Shown here in pieces: positions 63,554 to 64,000 of a stretch of DNA of 64,000 nucleotides. The translations under genes were made by a program, and so were the position numbers. The stretch lies in assembly GCA_965215295.1 (NCBI GenBank), contig OZ244045.1, positions 3,472,001 to 3,536,000 of the forward strand. Reading direction: 5' to 3'. The notes under the pieces were generated by a model that was not told the DNA's origin, made no database searches, and saw only the letters and a list, made by a program, of their open reading frames with translations. Position 1 is the first letter of the stretch. Each line of letters opens with the position of its first letter. The stretch comes from HK1 sp965215295 (lineage in GTDB: Bacteria > Pseudomonadota > Gammaproteobacteria > HK1).

Positions 63554-64000
63554 TCAGGCGCCGCCGTCGAAGTGCACCATCCACGCGGCGATGCCCTGAA
63601 TGGTGATCGTCCCCCGGTAGACGCCCTCGTCGACGACGAAGAGGTAGCTCGTGTCGTGGTGCTCCATGACCGCGAGCGCCTTCATGAGCTGGGTGTCGGA
63701 GTGGATCGACGCGTGCGGCTCCTGCACGTATTCCTCGACGCCACGGTCGAAGATCGCCGGGAGGCGGCGCTCCATCTCCTCGAACGTCGCGTGGTCGTCA
63801 CCGATCACGTGGGCGAGCTCCGCCACGTAGGCGGGCACGACGGAGTGGTTCACGATGTACTTCAGCGTCACCCGTCCCGTGATCAGACCCGACTCGTCGC
63901 GGTACGGGAGGGCCTGCACCCGGGCCGAGAGACACTCCCGGAACACGTCGCGGACGACCATGCCCGGTTGCGCGGTGCGGGTCACGGTAAGGATGTCGTC
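63554..64000 (-). CDS. CBS-domain-like protein, partial at the window edge
   Basis: The frame is open through the last base (reading DDILTVTRTAQPGMVVRDVF), so the N-terminus lies outside. Segments QALPYRDESGLITGRVTLKY and HSDTQLMKALAVMEHHDTSYLFVVDEGVYRGTITIQGIA are typical of paired CBS domains, which bind adenosyl ligands and regulate enzymes or transporters. The apparent start at 63985 is probably internal. Confidence 0.65.
   Translation of the reverse strand, partial: DDILTVTRTAQPGMVVRDVFRECLSARVQALPYRDESGLITGRVTLKYIVNHSVVPAYVAELAHVIGDDHATFEEMERRLPAIFDRGVEEYVQEPHASIHSDTQLMKALAVMEHHDTSYLFVVDEGVYRGTITIQGIAAWMVHFDGGA

Overview
This is a chromosomal window of GC-rich DNA (well above 60% GC by eye) that looks like a gammaproteobacterium. 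The block leuS-lptE-holA ... proA-nadD-rsfS-rlmH is a known gammaproteobacterial arrangement (Pseudomonas-like), and LptE, an RND efflux set and autotransporters all imply an outer membrane. I cannot name the genus. Minisatellites and insertion-sequence scars suggest a repeat-prone genome, perhaps an uncultured or host-associated lineage (inference).

Layout. 1-4.6 kb: end of a TolC-like outer membrane protein, an RND adaptor lipoprotein and an RND pump. 4.6-5.9 kb: an M20 carbamoyl/allantoate-type amidohydrolase. 6-14.8 kb (minus strand): hemerythrin protein, hrpA, maf, rlmH, rsfS, nadD, proA. 14.8-17 kb: an accessory island (a DUF2335 membrane protein, an unknown small protein, an IS3-type remnant) between proA and holA. 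17-22.7 kb: holA, lptE, leuS and an MscS-type channel. 23-25.7 kb: a 3-oxoadipate-lactonase-like hydrolase, a lone VanB-type ferredoxin domain and a VanA-like Rieske oxygenase. 26-36.4 kb: a subtilase autotransporter, a small lipoprotein, a homocysteine-methyltransferase-like enzyme and a 1990-residue repeat-domain autotransporter.

36.6-53.1 kb is a complete type I-G (formerly I-U) CRISPR-Cas locus on the minus strand. The order of transcription is cas3 (helicase then HD), csx17, csb1, csb2, an inserted CoiA-like nuclease gene plus transposase scrap, a fused cas4-cas1, cas2, leader, and an array of about 54 repeats. One spacer of the array is interrupted by an intact IS630-family element.

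53.4-64 kb: MGMT, apt, then a CoA-thioester catabolic group (SDR, HMG-CoA-synthase-like/DUF35 fusion, SCP-x-like thiolase, CaiB CoA-transferase). These are followed on the minus strand by a two-gene AAA-ATPase plus small nuclease-like protein unit (candidate defence module), a 3-hydroxyacyl-CoA dehydrogenase and a CBS-domain protein cut by the window edge.

The main points for a second look are: the gene inserted inside the cas operon; minisatellite-like insertions inside two essential-type proteins (the LeuRS editing domain and Cas1); a 28-G tract upstream of the giant autotransporter; the ATPase/nuclease pair; and array features (IS in a spacer, two spacers overlapping on opposite strands, two duplicated spacers).
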